This document shows, one piece after another, positions 8,124 to 16,303 of a stretch of 64,000 bases of DNA (its first letter is position 1; each line of letters begins with the position of its first letter). Made by a program: the position numbers and the translations under genes. The notes beneath the pieces were generated by a model that was not told where the DNA came from, did no database searches, and worked only from the letters and a program-made list of their open reading frames with translations. The DNA comes from Pseudodesulfovibrio sp. (GTDB lineage: Bacteria > Desulfobacterota > Desulfovibrionia > Desulfovibrionales > Desulfovibrionaceae), in assembly GCA_016744135.1 (NCBI GenBank), contig JADGEX010000002.1:953486-1017485 (forward strand). Direction: 5' to 3'.

Positions 8124-9544
8124 GAACCTTGATGCTTACTCTTTTCACCATTGCGGCACTTGCCGTACCGGTTTGCGCTCAACAATGGCAGCAGGTGGCG
8201 CAGCAGGTGACAGCCACGGCCAGTCAGGCTCGTGAGGATGCACGTCAGACAGAGAGGCTTATTATACATGAGCGCAAAGGGATTATGGCCGAGAAGGGCA
8301 CTTTGCAAAAGTCCATTGCCTCGAAGCAGAAACGGTTTGATGCGCTCAAAGGGCAATACGAAAACCTGCTGGAACAGGAAAGGGTGTTGCAGGATGAACT
8401 GGCCGCACAGGCTCATGAAGTCAAGACCATTGACGGCACCATTCGAACAGCGGCCAAACAGGCTCGCGATTATTTTCATGAAAGCCTGACTACCCCCGAG
8501 TTTTCAGAGCGGGAGGCCGTGTTGGCCGAGGTGCTTCAGCCTGAGAAATTCCCCGGATTGGAAGGTATCCAGAATCTGCTCGCACTTCTTATTGATGAAT
8601 TGGGTGTTTCCGGTGCAGTTGTTCGCCGAACTGGTAATTTTATCGGTGTTGATGGCAAGGACAAGACTGGTGATCTTTTGCGGGTTGGTGCTTTTACCAT
8701 GGCGTACCGTCTCCCTGATGGTTCGCTCGGCTTTCTGCGTCCCGGCAGCAACGGAAGCAAGCTCGTCGCCGTGCAGGGTGATCCTGGGTGGAAGTTATCC
8801 AGTCTGATGGGTGACTATTATGATGGAAAGAATTCCGTTTTTCCTGTGGACATCTCCAACGGTGCCGCTTTCACACGATTGGCTCAGGAACAGAAGGGCA
8901 TCTACGAATGGTTGAGCGCGGGTGGACTTCTTGTGTGGCCTATCATTCTTGTGGGTGTTGTTGCTTTCGTGCTTGTGGTGGAGCGGTTTTATTCTCTGAG
9001 CAGGATTCGTGGTAATTCTGATCGCAATATGGTTGCAATTCTGGACATGGCGAGCAAAGGTCAGTGGAAGGAATGCCGTCAGTTCTGCCGAGATCAACCC
9101 AATTATCCCACCTGTCGTATCATCGGTCACACGCTTAAGTATATCGGGAATACTCGCGAGATCATCGAGAACGCTTTTCAGGAAGGGCTTCTTCGGGAAT
9201 TGCCCATGCTGGAGCGTTTCTTGCCGACCCTGAATGTGCTTGCGGCCGTTGCGCCGCTCTTGGGGCTGCTTGGTACGGTGACCGGAATGATCAACACTTT
9301 TCAGATCATCACCGTATACGGTACCGGTGATCCGCGCATGATGTCTGGCGGAATTTCTGAGGCGCTTGTTACAACGCAGCTTGGTTTGGCCGTGGCTGTT
9401 CCCATCATGATTTTGCACCATGTGCTTGAACGGCGTGTGGATAAGATTATCGGTGATATGGAGGAGAAGGGTACTGGGTTTGCTGTGGTTCTCATGAAAA
9501 ACGGCAAGATGAAGAAACGGGAGGAATTCGATGCAGCTGCATAA
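8120..9544 (+). CDS. ttpC: TtpC-like MotA/TolQ/ExbB proton channel protein
   Basis: 474 residues: signal peptide (1-20), a long periplasmic coiled-coil extension (about 20-260), then a MotA/TolQ/ExbB domain. The membrane segments are at about 272-292, 375-397 and 415-437, with LAAVAPLLGLLGTVTGM and EALVTTQLGLAVAVP. The extended N terminus separates TtpC from ordinary ExbB. In Vibrio, TtpC is an essential fourth component of the TonB2 energy-transduction complex. The gene is coupled to its neighbours by ATGA at the front and a 14-bp overlap at the back. Confidence 0.88.
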   Translation: MRTLMLTLFTIAALAVPVCAQQWQQVAQQVTATASQAREDARQTERLIIHERKGIMAEKGTLQKSIASKQKRFDALKGQYENLLEQERVLQDELAAQAHEVKTIDGTIRTAAKQARDYFHESLTTPEFSEREAVLAEVLQPEKFPGLEGIQNLLALLIDELGVSGAVVRRTGNFIGVDGKDKTGDLLRVGAFTMAYRLPDGSLGFLRPGSNGSKLVAVQGDPGWKLSSLMGDYYDGKNSVFPVDISNGAAFTRLAQEQKGIYEWLSAGGLLVWPIILVGVVAFVLVVERFYSLSRIRGNSDRNMVAILDMASKGQWKECRQFCRDQPNYPTCRIIGHTLKYIGNTREIIENAFQEGLLRELPMLERFLPTLNVLAAVAPLLGLLGTVTGMINTFQIITVYGTGDPRMMSGGISEALVTTQLGLAVAVPIMILHHVLERRVDKIIGDMEEKGTGFAVVLMKNGKMKKREEFDAAA

Positions 9545-10151
9545 TCTTGTTGAAAGAATGGCGGATTATTTTCAGGCGGGTGGAGACACCATGATTCCTT
9601 TGTTCGTGATCTCTTTGGTCATGTGGACTCTGGCCATCATCAAGGCGTCCCGCTTCTTGCGGGAACGGCGTAGGGAAAGTTCGCCAAAAAAATGCCTCCA
9701 TTTGTTTCAGGGTGAGAGTAGCGTCTGCAAAGCCGGTTTGGCGCAGTGGCAGTGGGATATCTTGAATCAGTATATGGAACAGCGCTGCGAAGATCAGGAA
9801 CTCAACCGTGATATGCTTGAGGCTATGCGTATGCGTCAGGAATTGAAGGTCATGCGCTATATCGGAACTATTTTGATTTTGGCAGCCATCGCACCCTTGC
9901 TCGGTTTGCTTGGTACGGTGGCCGGCATGATTACCACGTTCGACGTTATTTCCGAATTTGGTACGGGCAATGCGCGCGCTTTGGCTTCTGGCATTTCTGA
10001 AGCTCTGGTGACAACGCAGAGCGGGCTGGTCGTGGCTGTGCCCGGCCTGTTGCTTGGTGGTTTTCTGTTTCAGCGTGCCCAGAAATTCAAAAGTCGGATG
10101 GAATTGTTTTGCATCGGTCTGCAACAGCAGACCGATGAACCGGCACTGTAG
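9531..10151 (+). CDS. exbB: ExbB-type proton channel subunit (TonB2 system)
   Basis: 206 residues with an N-terminal membrane helix (about 20-38), then IAPLLGLLGTVAGMITTF and EALVTTQSGLVVAVPGLLLG. These are the conserved second and third helices of ExbB/TolQ proteins. With ExbD it makes the proton channel that powers TonB. GGGAGGAATTCG precedes the ATG at 9531, which lies inside the ttpC 3' end. The shorter N terminus compared with ttpC fits the ExbB2 position of the operon. Confidence 0.9.
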   Translation: MQLHNLVERMADYFQAGGDTMIPLFVISLVMWTLAIIKASRFLRERRRESSPKKCLHLFQGESSVCKAGLAQWQWDILNQYMEQRCEDQELNRDMLEAMRMRQELKVMRYIGTILILAAIAPLLGLLGTVAGMITTFDVISEFGTGNARALASGISEALVTTQSGLVVAVPGLLLGGFLFQRAQKFKSRMELFCIGLQQQTDEPAL

Positions 10152-10159
10152 GGGGAGGA

Positions 10160-10570
10160 ATGAAAAGTATTCGTTACACCCGCGGGGCCAGATCACGTAA
10201 GAGCGATATCAATATGACGCCGTTGATCGACATGGTGTTTATATTGCTCATTTTTTTTATCGTGACCACGAGTTTCGTACGAGAGTCCGGTGTTGAGGTT
10301 CAACGTCCTACGGCACAGTCGGCACAGACCAAGGAGCAGGCCAATGTTTTGTTGGGACTGACCAGCGACGGGCAGATTTTTGTGGAAGGTAGGGCACTCG
10401 ATATTCGATCTGTTCGAGCTTATATGGAGCGTTTTCTGGCGGAGACTCCAGATGGCTCGGTGGTTATCGTGGCTGACAAGGAGAGCATGACCGGCAATAC
10501 CGTACAGGTTCTGGATCAGTGTCGTCTGGCCGGTGTCAAGAACATCAGTATTGCGGCAAGGAAACAATGA
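10160..10570 (+). CDS. exbD: ExbD/TolR-type subunit (TonB2 system)
   Basis: 136 residues. The N-terminal cytoplasmic tail ends in DINMTPLIDMVFILLIFFIVTT, whose membrane helix carries the conserved proton-binding Asp (PLIDMVF). A periplasmic ExbD domain follows (about 45-136). It partners ExbB and TonB in the inner membrane. A strong GGGGGAGGA site precedes ATG 10160, and the stop overlaps the tonB start (ATGA). Confidence 0.92.
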   Translation: MKSIRYTRGARSRKSDINMTPLIDMVFILLIFFIVTTSFVRESGVEVQRPTAQSAQTKEQANVLLGLTSDGQIFVEGRALDIRSVRAYMERFLAETPDGSVVIVADKESMTGNTVQVLDQCRLAGVKNISIAARKQ

Positions 10571-11229
10571 TGATTGTGAGGAACAGAGGGGTCGGTGAAT
10601 TTGCGGCCTCCTGCATGTGTGCTGTTCTTGTGGCTGGGCTGATCTATATTGGCGTTTTGATGCTTAACGATGCTCCAATACCTAAGGGAATGGAAGTCGT
10701 CGAAGGGGCCATTCGCCTTGCTCAGCCGCAACATGACAAGGCGGAGCCGGAGTTGAAGCGTAAAAAACTCGATGAGGTGGAACCGCCCAAGCAGTTGCCC
10801 AAGACATTTACGGCCAAGGTGAAAAGTAGACCTGCCAAGCCTATCATGCAGGTGAATACCCCAGCATTTTTTGCTGAGATGCATCCGGGGGTGTCGGGCG
10901 GGATAGCCCTTCCCTCGGGAGATTTCGGTGGCGTTGGTTTTTCCATGGGCGAAGTGGATGATACTCCTCAGGTCATGCGGAGCGTGCCGCCGGATTATCC
11001 CTATGTTGCCAAGCGAAACAGGGTTGAAGGCGAGGTTGTTGTGCGTATGTTGGTGACGGCTGAAGGCGTGCCGCAGAACCTGACCATTCACTCCTCAACC
11101 CCGGCGGGCGTCTTTGACGAGTCTGCATTGCGGGCTGCCAAGCGGTGGCGTTTCAAGCCGGGCAGATATAAAGGGCAGAGCGTGGACACCTGGGTTCTTC
11201 TTCCTTTTGTATTCGAGTTGACGCTATGA
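10567..11229 (+). CDS. tonB: TonB protein (TonB2 type)
   Basis: 220 residues from ATG 10567, chosen because it overlaps the exbD stop as ATGA and follows AAGGA; an in-frame upstream start at 10519 lies deep in exbD. One membrane anchor (about 10-32), a Pro/Lys-rich linker, then a C-terminal TonB domain with PDYPYVAKRNRVEGEV and a terminal RWRFKPG...LPFVFEL strand. It carries proton-motive energy to outer-membrane receptors. The receptor next door in this window is deleted at its plug, so this TonB presumably serves receptors elsewhere. Confidence 0.9.
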   Translation: MMIVRNRGVGEFAASCMCAVLVAGLIYIGVLMLNDAPIPKGMEVVEGAIRLAQPQHDKAEPELKRKKLDEVEPPKQLPKTFTAKVKSRPAKPIMQVNTPAFFAEMHPGVSGGIALPSGDFGGVGFSMGEVDDTPQVMRSVPPDYPYVAKRNRVEGEVVVRMLVTAEGVPQNLTIHSSTPAGVFDESALRAAKRWRFKPGRYKGQSVDTWVLLPFVFELTL

Positions 11230-12398
11230 TTGTAAAAAAAATTATTTTCTGCCTTCTTGCTGTCCTTTTGCTGGCGGCGGTTGCTCATGCCGCAGACCGT
11301 TTACCTCCCCTTGCTCGGCAGGCGTTGCACAAGGCGCAGGTGAACATGGATGATTCCAGATTTGAAGACGCTGCGGCTGTTTTGCGTGAATACATGGTGC
11401 AGGCCGAAGAGAGTGTGCCCGTTCAGGTTTATCTCATGCTTGGCGGCGTATATCACAAGAATCGTGACTGGAAGCGAGCATATGCAACGTTTCGCGAGGG
11501 ACTGGATGCGCATCCGTCCGATTCGATGTTGACCCGAAATTGTGCTGTTTCCTGCTACGAGCTGGAGCTATATGCAGATGCTGGAAGGTTTTTCGAAAAG
11601 GCTTACAAGCTTTCGATGCCGTCCCAGCCAGTCCTACTCTTCCATGCGGGCTCAGCTTATTATAGCGGCGAAGATTTCAAGTCGGCTACGCGTATCCTGC
11701 TCAATTTGATTTTGCAGGAAAAGAAACCTGAAAAAAATTGGGTTCGTCTTGCCATTCACGCATGTCTCGAATGCGGGCAACCGAAAAAGGCCGAGTCTGT
11801 GCTGAGGAAATTCCTTGCGAGCAATCCGGGAGAGGCTCCGTATTGGGAGTTGCTCGCCAAGTTGTATTTGGATAGTGAGCGATATGAAAAGGCGGCTAGT
11901 GCCTTGGAGATATGCTATCGGGTACGAACTCCGACCACCAAGGACCTTGAACGGCTTGCATCCTTGTATACGTATTCAAATGCACCAATGCTTGCTTCAG
12001 CCACGCTCAAGCGAGCGCACTCCGGCGTTGCGGATACAAAAAAAGGAATCAAGGTTGCCTCTTTGTATGCCAGCGCAGGCAGGATTAACGAGGCCGTGCA
12101 ACACCTTGCTCGGCTTGGGTCTTCCTATGCCGTCGACCGGACTAAGGGGAATATTCTGTATAATGCCCGTCGTTTTAATGAAGCAGAAAGTGCCCTGCTG
12201 GCGGCTGTGGAACGTGATCCCAAAGCACCGGAAAGTTTGTATCTACTCGGCATGTGCGCGTGGGAAAAGCGCGATTGGAAGGGGGCCAAAGTCATATTTT
12301 CAAAGTTGGCCGGAGACAAGTCATTTGCACGTCGAGTCAAAGCACTGCTCTCAGTGATTGATGATCTGGAGGCGACTCGAAGGGAAGCATCAATGTAG
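11226..12398 (+). CDS. TPR-repeat protein of the TonB2 operon
   Basis: 390 residues with a signal peptide (1-24, ending AHA) and tandem TPR-like helices over most of the length (for example EDAAAVLREYMVQ, YHKNRDWKRAYATF, LLGMCAWEKRDWKGA). A TPR protein is the usual last gene of Vibrio-type TonB2 clusters, where it is thought to help TonB2 function. It is coupled to tonB by ATGA. It is the last intact gene before the IS3 relic. Confidence 0.85.
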   Translation: MIVKKIIFCLLAVLLLAAVAHAADRLPPLARQALHKAQVNMDDSRFEDAAAVLREYMVQAEESVPVQVYLMLGGVYHKNRDWKRAYATFREGLDAHPSDSMLTRNCAVSCYELELYADAGRFFEKAYKLSMPSQPVLLFHAGSAYYSGEDFKSATRILLNLILQEKKPEKNWVRLAIHACLECGQPKKAESVLRKFLASNPGEAPYWELLAKLYLDSERYEKAASALEICYRVRTPTTKDLERLASLYTYSNAPMLASATLKRAHSGVADTKKGIKVASLYASAGRINEAVQHLARLGSSYAVDRTKGNILYNARRFNEAESALLAAVERDPKAPESLYLLGMCAWEKRDWKGAKVIFSKLAGDKSFARRVKALLSVIDDLEATRREASM

Positions 12399-12493
12399 CG
12401 AAGCAGGTTGTTCGCTTTACGTACTTTGCAAGAACAGGGAATCGGCTTTGTGTCGTTTGGGAGGGAGGAACGAAGGCTTCGAAAGCAAGAGGG

Positions 12494-12954
12494 AATCCGT
12501 CAGGCTGGTGCATGGATATTACGTATATCCCCATGAAACGCGGTTTTTTGTACCTCGTGGCAATTATGGACAGGCATAGCCGAGCTGCATTGGCGTGGCG
12601 ATTGTCGAATACAATGGATACGTATTTCTGCGTGGCAGAATTGGAAGAGGCCATAAATCGCTATGGCGCGTCAGAAATATTCAATACCGAAGGCTCACAG
12701 TTTACTAGTTCACGAGAGACTCTTAGGGATGCTGGCATACGCATTTTTATGGACGGTCATGGCGGTGGATGGATAACGTCATGATCAAACGACTTTTGAA
12801 GTCTTTAAAATACGAATGTGTTTACTTGCGGGAATTGGAGACAGGAAGTGAACTGCGAAGTGCCTTGGCCTGGCCCCGCCAAGCAGCGGAACTTGTAAAA
12901 CTGTCCACCTTAAAAACGCTCTTCAGTGGTCCAACAAAGTGGACCCATTTCTGA
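12494..12954 (+). pseudogene. IS3-family transposase (OrfB) relic
   Basis: A 5'-truncated rve/DDE integrase domain. It reads NPSGWCMDITYIPM...VAIMDRHSRAALAWR...TMDTYFC...EIFNTEGSQFTS...DAGIRIFMDG, then needs a frame change near 12775 to continue as WMDNVMIKRLLKSLKYECVYLRELE. The first catalytic Asp (MDI) is kept. The second region has lost a Gln (NTDQGSQFT became NTEGSQFT) and other residues. The N-terminal half of OrfB and all of OrfA are missing, so the element is dead. Confidence 0.85.
12898..12940 (-). repeat. Inverted repeat, right copy (IS3-type right end)
   Basis: Reverse-complement partner of 3459-3501 (36 of 43 identical). It lies at the 3' end of the transposase relic, where the right terminal repeat of an IS3-family element is expected. 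Confidence 0.75.
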
Positions 12955-12980
12955 TGTCGTGGGTAGCAATGGGGTAGCAA

Positions 12981-13016
12981 AAGAGAAAAGGGTTTATGAC
13001 TTGTTGTCATAAACCC
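12981..13016 (-). terminator. Terminator on the chromosomal side of attL
   Basis: An 11-bp perfect stem (12990-13000 with 13006-13016) and a 5-nt loop, followed on the minus strand by a T-rich tract. It sits just past the truncated tRNA-Pro end and is probably the original tRNA-Pro terminator, left behind when the element inserted. Confidence 0.75.
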
Positions 13017-13076
13017 TTGATTTATCTGGTCGGGATGAGAGGATTTGAACCTCCGATCTCTGCGTCCCGAACGCAG
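13015..13076 (-). repeat. attL: 62-bp duplicate of the tRNA-Pro 3' part
   Basis: Identical over 62 bp to 24227-24288. It contains the tRNA-Pro 3' part from the anticodon stem-loop to the CCA end plus 13 bp beyond. After 13076 the tRNA sequence stops, so this is a truncated copy and the left boundary of the integrated element. Confidence 0.93.
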
Positions 13077-13210
13077 AATGATCTATCTTTAACGAAATCT
13101 ATCCTTGTTTAATTTACTTTCATATCCTTTGTAATTGTTGGATAATTTTAGTTGAGTTTTGCAATTTGAGTTTAATTCAGTTTTTCATAAATTGCTTAAA
13201 ATTGATCTAG

Positions 13211-13234
13211 GTGTTAGCAATAGGTTAGCAAAAA
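13211..13234 (+). repeat. 24-bp direct repeat, left copy (candidate integrase arm site)
   Basis: Identical to 24171-24194 and made of two GTTAGCAA units 5 nt apart. It lies just inside the left end of the element, in front of its first gene. A related pair (GTAGCAATGGGGTAGCAAAAG) sits outside attL at about 12963-12983. Placement near both ends fits arm-type recombinase or excisionase binding sites. Confidence 0.6.
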
Positions 13235-13255
13235 TGATGGCAAGGAGGTAGGTAA

Positions 13256-13843
13256 ATGAGTTTAAGCCTAAAATTTAATGAGGATGCAGCGAAGCAATTT
13301 TTCTTGGGGGAGAATGGAAAGCATTTGTCTGCTGAAAAGATTTATTCCTATTCTAGAGAAGCTACAGTTCAACGGGGATATATTTATCGAAAGGACGTAA
13401 GCGAAGAGGACAAGATTTCGTTTTGGAGTGCGTATGCGAAGTTTATGGATGAGGTTGTTCCAATCTATTCTGATCGAACTCCGAAGGACGATGAGCATTT
13501 AAGTATCATTGAGTCGTTTATCGAACTGGCTTCAACTCAGTATTCGTATGTTTTAGCTGATGGTGCTTTGCGGTTTGGCTCAGCTCAAAAATTAATTAAC
13601 TTATCTCTCAAATTTTTTTGGGTAACGGATAAGATAAAGGAGCCTCCACATATTCCCGTTGATAGTTATATTGCCAACAATGTTGGTAAATATGACTACA
13701 AATGGACAAAAAGTAAGACTAAAAAGAAATATATGGAAGTCATTGAGCGTTGCCGCTGTGTGAGCCAAGCCTATGGCTTGTCTTTAGCTCAGTGGGAATT
13801 GTTGTATTGGAATATGGCCGTGCTTTCAGCGGGAATTAAGTAG
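13256..13843 (+). CDS. Hypothetical protein at the left end of the element
   Basis: 195 residues, not recognised. ATG 13256 follows an excellent AAGGAGG. It is soluble, with no signal peptide or membrane helix, and has a Lys-rich stretch TKSKTKKKY (about 152-160) and a C-terminal WELLYWNMAVLSAG segment. It lies between attL and the integrase gene, with only 8 bp to the latter, so the two are probably co-transcribed. This position suggests a role tied to integration or element maintenance, but nothing in the sequence shows it. Confidence 0.75.
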   Translation: MSLSLKFNEDAAKQFFLGENGKHLSAEKIYSYSREATVQRGYIYRKDVSEEDKISFWSAYAKFMDEVVPIYSDRTPKDDEHLSIIESFIELASTQYSYVLADGALRFGSAQKLINLSLKFFWVTDKIKEPPHIPVDSYIANNVGKYDYKWTKSKTKKKYMEVIERCRCVSQAYGLSLAQWELLYWNMAVLSAGIK

Positions 13844-13851
13844 AGGTACTT

Positions 13852-15033
13852 ATGTCTAAGAAAAACACAGGTCAAAAACAGCTAGTCAACAAAAAGCGAT
13901 GGCCGGGGGTTTATTATTACGAAAGTCAGGCAAAACGGTATCGCGGCAAACCTGATGTTTGCTACCACATCGCCTACCGTCTAGATGGGAAGCTTAAATG
14001 GGAAAAGGTCGGGTGGACTTCCGAAAAATATACTCCTCAGATTGCCGCTGACCTTCGCTCTGATCGTCTTAAGAAAGCTCGGCATGGGGAGGAGGTCAAA
14101 ACCCATAAAGAGCTTCGTGAGGAGAATCGTAAGGTTAACGTCCTTTTGAGTGAGATTGCCACGGAGTATTTTAAGATTCGTGGTGAAGTATCCAAGGGGG
14201 CGAAGATCGACAAGGGGCGATATGATAATCACGTTGCTTCTGTGCTTGGTTCCCGGCCTGTGAAGAAGCTTAACCCTTTGGACATGGAGCGAATCAAAAA
14301 GAAGATGGAAGGTATGTCAGCCGCTTCTATCTGGGGTGGGTTGGAGATAACCCGTCGGATTATCAATTTTGGTGTCAAGAATGGTCTGTGTGAGCCTTTA
14401 GGGTTTATCATTCAGATGCCCAAGCGAGATAATGAAGTAGTTGAATACCTCACTCCTGCCCAACTCAAACGCTTTTTTAAGGTACTCAAAGAATGGCCCG
14501 CGCAGGATGTGTGCAGAATGCTTGAATTGGCTATGTTTACAGGCATGCGGCGCGGTGAGATATTCAAGCTTGAAAATCGTGATGTAGATTTTCAGCAAGC
14601 CCTTATTACCTTGCGTTCTCCCAAAGGCGGGAAGACTGTATCAATCCCTATGAATGGAAAAGCGAAAGAGGTCCTTGCGACTCAGGTTCAATGGCGCAAT
14701 GAGCATTTTCCAGAGTCTTCTTACATCTTCCCCGGAAAGGGCGGGGTGCTTCGTACTGGATGCACGGCAGTGAAGCGAATCAAGACAAAGGCGAAGCTCC
14801 CGAAGGAGTTCAGAATATTCCATGGCCTCCGTCACCATTTCGCTGTGACCCTTGCCAATTCTGGTGAATTTTCTCTCGACATGATTGGTGAACTGCTGAC
14901 TCATAAGGATGCTTCAATGACCAAGAGGTACGGTCAATTCTTGCCGGATACGAAGAAACAAGCCAGTGATCGGGCTGCCGAGTTGTTGATGGGTAAAAAG
15001 ACTAAGAAGCGGCGTAAGGCTTCGGGAGAATAG
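13852..15033 (+). CDS. int: Tyrosine recombinase (integrase) of the tRNA-Pro element
   Basis: 393 residues: an N-terminal arm-binding-like region (about 15-80), a core-binding SAM-like domain (about 95-185), and a catalytic domain from about 200. Visible catalytic residues are Arg in FTGMRRGEIF, the HxxR box HGLRHHFAVT, the downstream His in LLTHKDASMT and Tyr in KRYGQF. It would catalyse insertion and excision between the tRNA-Pro 3' end and the element's att site. It lies about 0.8 kb inside attL, as expected for a tRNA-targeting element. A basic C terminus (KKTKKRRKASGE) is present. Confidence 0.93.
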   Translation: MSKKNTGQKQLVNKKRWPGVYYYESQAKRYRGKPDVCYHIAYRLDGKLKWEKVGWTSEKYTPQIAADLRSDRLKKARHGEEVKTHKELREENRKVNVLLSEIATEYFKIRGEVSKGAKIDKGRYDNHVASVLGSRPVKKLNPLDMERIKKKMEGMSAASIWGGLEITRRIINFGVKNGLCEPLGFIIQMPKRDNEVVEYLTPAQLKRFFKVLKEWPAQDVCRMLELAMFTGMRRGEIFKLENRDVDFQQALITLRSPKGGKTVSIPMNGKAKEVLATQVQWRNEHFPESSYIFPGKGGVLRTGCTAVKRIKTKAKLPKEFRIFHGLRHHFAVTLANSGEFSLDMIGELLTHKDASMTKRYGQFLPDTKKQASDRAAELLMGKKTKKRRKASGE

Positions 15034-15036
15034 ACC

Positions 15037-15957
15037 GTGAATCAATCGCAGCAACCTATGTCTAAAGATGTTGAGGCTAGAGATTTTGTCGAGTTTTACC
15101 GTTTTTGGGCTTGGGAATATACGAAGCGGAATCCCGAATTCAGAAAGATGATCGCAATTATTAAGGGAGCTGAATCCTATTTCAAGGGGCTTGGTCTTTC
15201 CGGTTTCACAATGGACGCCCATGTTTTGACTGATACTGATGCTATTCAAGTTTTTCGGTCACGTGTTGGCAGAGACTTTACAGAGTCTGAGCGAGAGCTC
15301 TTCAAAGAAGCTTTTCTTGAAAGGAAGAAGGCGAGATATAAGTTTGGATTCGATAGAAAAGGACCATTGCCACATACAAATTATTTATCCGAACAGGTTC
15401 TGGAATTGCTTCAAAATGGGGATAAGTTAATTCGTCCGACACAGGCTAGGGAGCGATCTGAGGGAAGTCGGTTAGTCCAGCAACGCGAAATTCAGCATGG
15501 ATTTAAAGTTTTATATGACAGGGGATTTCCTGTCTTTGGATATGATGTTTTAGTTGCAATTGATTTTGATAGGCCAATTGAAGAAATTAAATTTCAAATG
15601 GAAAATATCAAGGAAGAGTTTGAATTGTATAGGAAAATTGAAAATGCCGAAAAGGATATTCAATTAAATATTAAAACTGAAGAAATTGAAAAAATAGGAA
15701 TTCAGAAAAATCCGAATATTAAATTTAATACCGGAACGGATAATTCGAGGGCAATTGGAATTTGGCTTTGTGATTATATCCAAAATGCAGATAATCCCAA
15801 AAAGCGTGGCATTATTTCTGAGGCCATTCGAGCGTTAAGAGAGCGTTTTGATCTCGGTAGTCTTGGATATGGAGAATCTGAATCAAGAGTCTTTCGAAAT
15901 ATACACGCCAAGACTCAAAGATGTATCGACGCTGCCGAGGTGCTATCGTTGAATTAG
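15037..15957 (+). CDS. Hypothetical protein with a WAWE-type N-terminal motif
   Basis: 306 residues beginning 3 bp after the integrase. Residues about 18-36 (FVEFYRFWAWEYTKRNPEF) resemble the short WxWEFLRRNPEY motif of the transcriptional-regulator-like domain found in many proteobacterial integrative elements. The rest is charged and helical, with a Lys/Glu-rich AT-rich segment near 175-235. There is no membrane segment. Its role is unknown. Co-transcription with the integrase is likely. Its AT-rich 3' half differs from the flanking chromosome and fits foreign origin. Confidence 0.7.
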   Translation: MNQSQQPMSKDVEARDFVEFYRFWAWEYTKRNPEFRKMIAIIKGAESYFKGLGLSGFTMDAHVLTDTDAIQVFRSRVGRDFTESERELFKEAFLERKKARYKFGFDRKGPLPHTNYLSEQVLELLQNGDKLIRPTQARERSEGSRLVQQREIQHGFKVLYDRGFPVFGYDVLVAIDFDRPIEEIKFQMENIKEEFELYRKIENAEKDIQLNIKTEEIEKIGIQKNPNIKFNTGTDNSRAIGIWLCDYIQNADNPKKRGIISEAIRALRERFDLGSLGYGESESRVFRNIHAKTQRCIDAAEVLSLN

Positions 15958-16091
15958 TGCTTTCGGATGCTAGAATTTACTATTTAGCATCCGATGCAAT
16001 ATGTGAAAAAATAGCACCGTATAAATCTGTTTTATTCGACTTTAATTCCTTTGTTCAGAGCTTAACAAATTTGAACAAAGGAATTTCTATT

Positions 16092-16295
16092 ATGAAGCCA
16101 AACAGAGTCAACACCACCGATGCAGCAATGATATTGGGTTTGAGCGCCGGAACTCTCGAAGTCTGGCGGTGCCATGGCCGAGGCCCACGATATAAGAAGA
16201 TAGGTAGAAGGGTTTTCTATGATGTGATCGACCTTGAAGAATTTGCCAACGCCTACACCGTCGAGACTGTAGACTCGATGGAAATGAAGTCCTGA
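16092..16295 (+). CDS. AlpA-like helix-turn-helix protein, candidate excisionase
   Basis: 67 residues from ATG 16092, chosen because AAAGGA lies about 11 nt upstream and the HTH domain begins there; upstream in-frame codons overlap orf306. The sequence NTTDAAMILGLSAGTLEVWRCHGRGPRYKKIGRRVFYD is a MerR-like/HTH_17 winged helix, as in AlpA and many Xis proteins. These bind att DNA to direct excision or activate element genes. It lies between the integrase block and the replication-like gene, a normal place for xis. Confidence 0.75.
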   Translation: MKPNRVNTTDAAMILGLSAGTLEVWRCHGRGPRYKKIGRRVFYDVIDLEEFANAYTVETVDSMEMKS

Positions 16296-16303
16296 GCTTC
16301 GTA

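Noticed and set aside
15960-16090. Upstream extension of the excisionase frame (from 15921)
   Set aside because: It overlaps the end of orf306 and has no HTH content; the ribosome site and domain begin at 16092.
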